This document shows positions 63,520-64,000 of a DNA stretch of 64,000 nucleotides, piece by piece; the first letter of the stretch is position 1; the number at the start of each line of letters is the position of its first letter. The translations under genes were made by a program, and so were the position numbers. This stretch comes from JAPUEK01 sp963815355 (GTDB lineage Bacteria > Pseudomonadota > Alphaproteobacteria > Rhodobacterales > Rhodobacteraceae), in the NCBI GenBank assembly GCA_963815355.1, contig CAWFGJ010000018.1, positions 90,127-154,126 of the forward strand, read 5' to 3'. Under the pieces are notes generated by a model. It was not told where the DNA came from, did no database searches, and saw only the letters and a program-made list of their open reading frames with translations.

Positions 63520-63843
63520 CTCGCCTTGCGTCAAGCCCATCCCGAAGTCACGGCACTGGTCTGCAATGGTGACATGGTGGCCCTCGGGGCCTGTCTGGCT
63601 TTGATCCGACAAGGCCTAGTTCCGGGCCATGATATGTCGATCATCGGCTTTGACGACATTTCCGACGCTGCCGTGGCGACGCCTCCTCTCACCACACTTT
63701 CGGTATCGCCTCGGATGTTGGGGCGCAAACTGGCGCGCGTTCTGCTGGACCGGATCCGAGAGCCGCTCATGCCGCGCGTCACGGTCATGGTTCCTGCACA
63801 ACTCGTTGTCAGAAAATCCACGGGCCCCAATATCTTCCTATGA
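63520..63843 (+). pseudogene. LacI-family regulator, C-terminal fragment truncated by the IS
   Basis: The reading frame continues without break from the IS end: LALRQAHPEVTALVCNGDMV, then GHDMSIIGFDDISDAA, VATPPLTTLSVSPRMLGRKL and a final VPAQLVVRKSTGP. This is the C-terminal 107 residues of a LacI/GalR ligand-binding domain. A full regulator would need about 230 more residues including the HTH, all missing. An ATG-initiated frame from 63406 inside the IS could still give a chimeric peptide but would lack DNA binding. Confidence 0.85.
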
Positions 63844-64000
63844 CGGCGTGCCTGAACGGGCATACTGTGAGTATTCAGGGGGTGCCAAATCCCTAGCTTC
63901 GGCCCCGCCTGAACCAAATTTGCCGTTCGACATGCAAAAGCCCTCCGCCTGACAAGATTGATCTGGAATCGGCAGCTTCCAACTCTGAGCCATCCGATCT
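63844..64000. other. terminal stretch without recognised genes
   Basis: 157 bases after the LacI fragment; no gene, terminator or repeat that I can support. The window ends here. Confidence 0.4.

Noticed and set aside
62685..63978. GGCAGCTT octamer left of the IS and again at 63971-63978, as a target duplication of a larger element
   Set aside because: The second copy is not next to any inverted-repeat end, and one extra 8-mer match is expected by chance in a region of this size.

Overview
The window comes from a high-GC alphaproteobacterium of the Rhodobacteraceae (Rhodobacter/Paracoccus/roseobacter group). The evidence is the nuo operon interrupted by small lipoprotein and membrane URFs (including DUF5333- and DUF5337-type proteins), a NuoE with a long C-terminal extension, nuoN-birA-coaX-rnj linkage, tatABC next to a surE-pcm-nlpD group, and a compact ureDABCEFG operon. 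No rRNA, tRNA or CRISPR array was recognised by eye. Family assignments rest on motif recognition and memory of families; no database search was possible.

Layout. 1-14652 (+): most of the respiratory complex I operon (nuoE to nuoN) with six intercalated small genes. 14645-17880 (+): birA, coaX and RNase J, ending in a clear terminator. 17952-24913 (-): a DEAD-box helicase, an ALDH7/antiquitin-type dehydrogenase, an uncharacterised CxxC protein, peptide release factor 3 and a Hint-domain protein. 25227-27087: an orphan ABC ATPase and a YafY/WYL regulator. 27256-29931 (+): tatA, tatB (apparent frameshift in its dispensable tail), tatC and a DUF815 ATPase. 30103-34179: a CNNM/CorC-type membrane protein, then nlpD-like, pcm and surE on the minus strand. 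34338-39704 (+): two tandem RND adaptors and an RND permease behind a perfect 16-bp palindrome. 39717-45658 (-): urease structural and accessory genes plus two extra small exported/membrane proteins.

46009-49706 (+) is a compact cassette resembling type VI secretion cargo: a small vgrG-island-type protein, a 507-residue protein of unknown function, another unknown, a PAAR protein and a DUF4123 adaptor. No VgrG, Hcp or sheath gene is present in the window.

49897-62631 is the most interesting part: a LacI-controlled catabolic operon. A strong promoter overlaps a double palindromic operator and reads into an APH-fold kinase, a divergent enolase paralogue with altered active-site residues, an FAH-family hydrolase, an SDR, an IlvD/Edd-type sugar-acid dehydratase, a second SDR resembling 2-keto-3-deoxy-L-fuconate dehydrogenase, a complete sugar ABC importer and a third SDR resembling Caulobacter D-xylose dehydrogenase. 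Together these suggest a non-phosphorylative oxidative sugar route (aldose, aldonate, 2-keto-3-deoxyaldonate, 2,4-diketo acid, then pyruvate plus a hydroxyacid). The kinase-enolase pair may salvage the hydroxyacid or a related acid. The window ends with an IS6-family element (62693-63519) that abuts the surviving C-terminal third of another LacI-type regulator.
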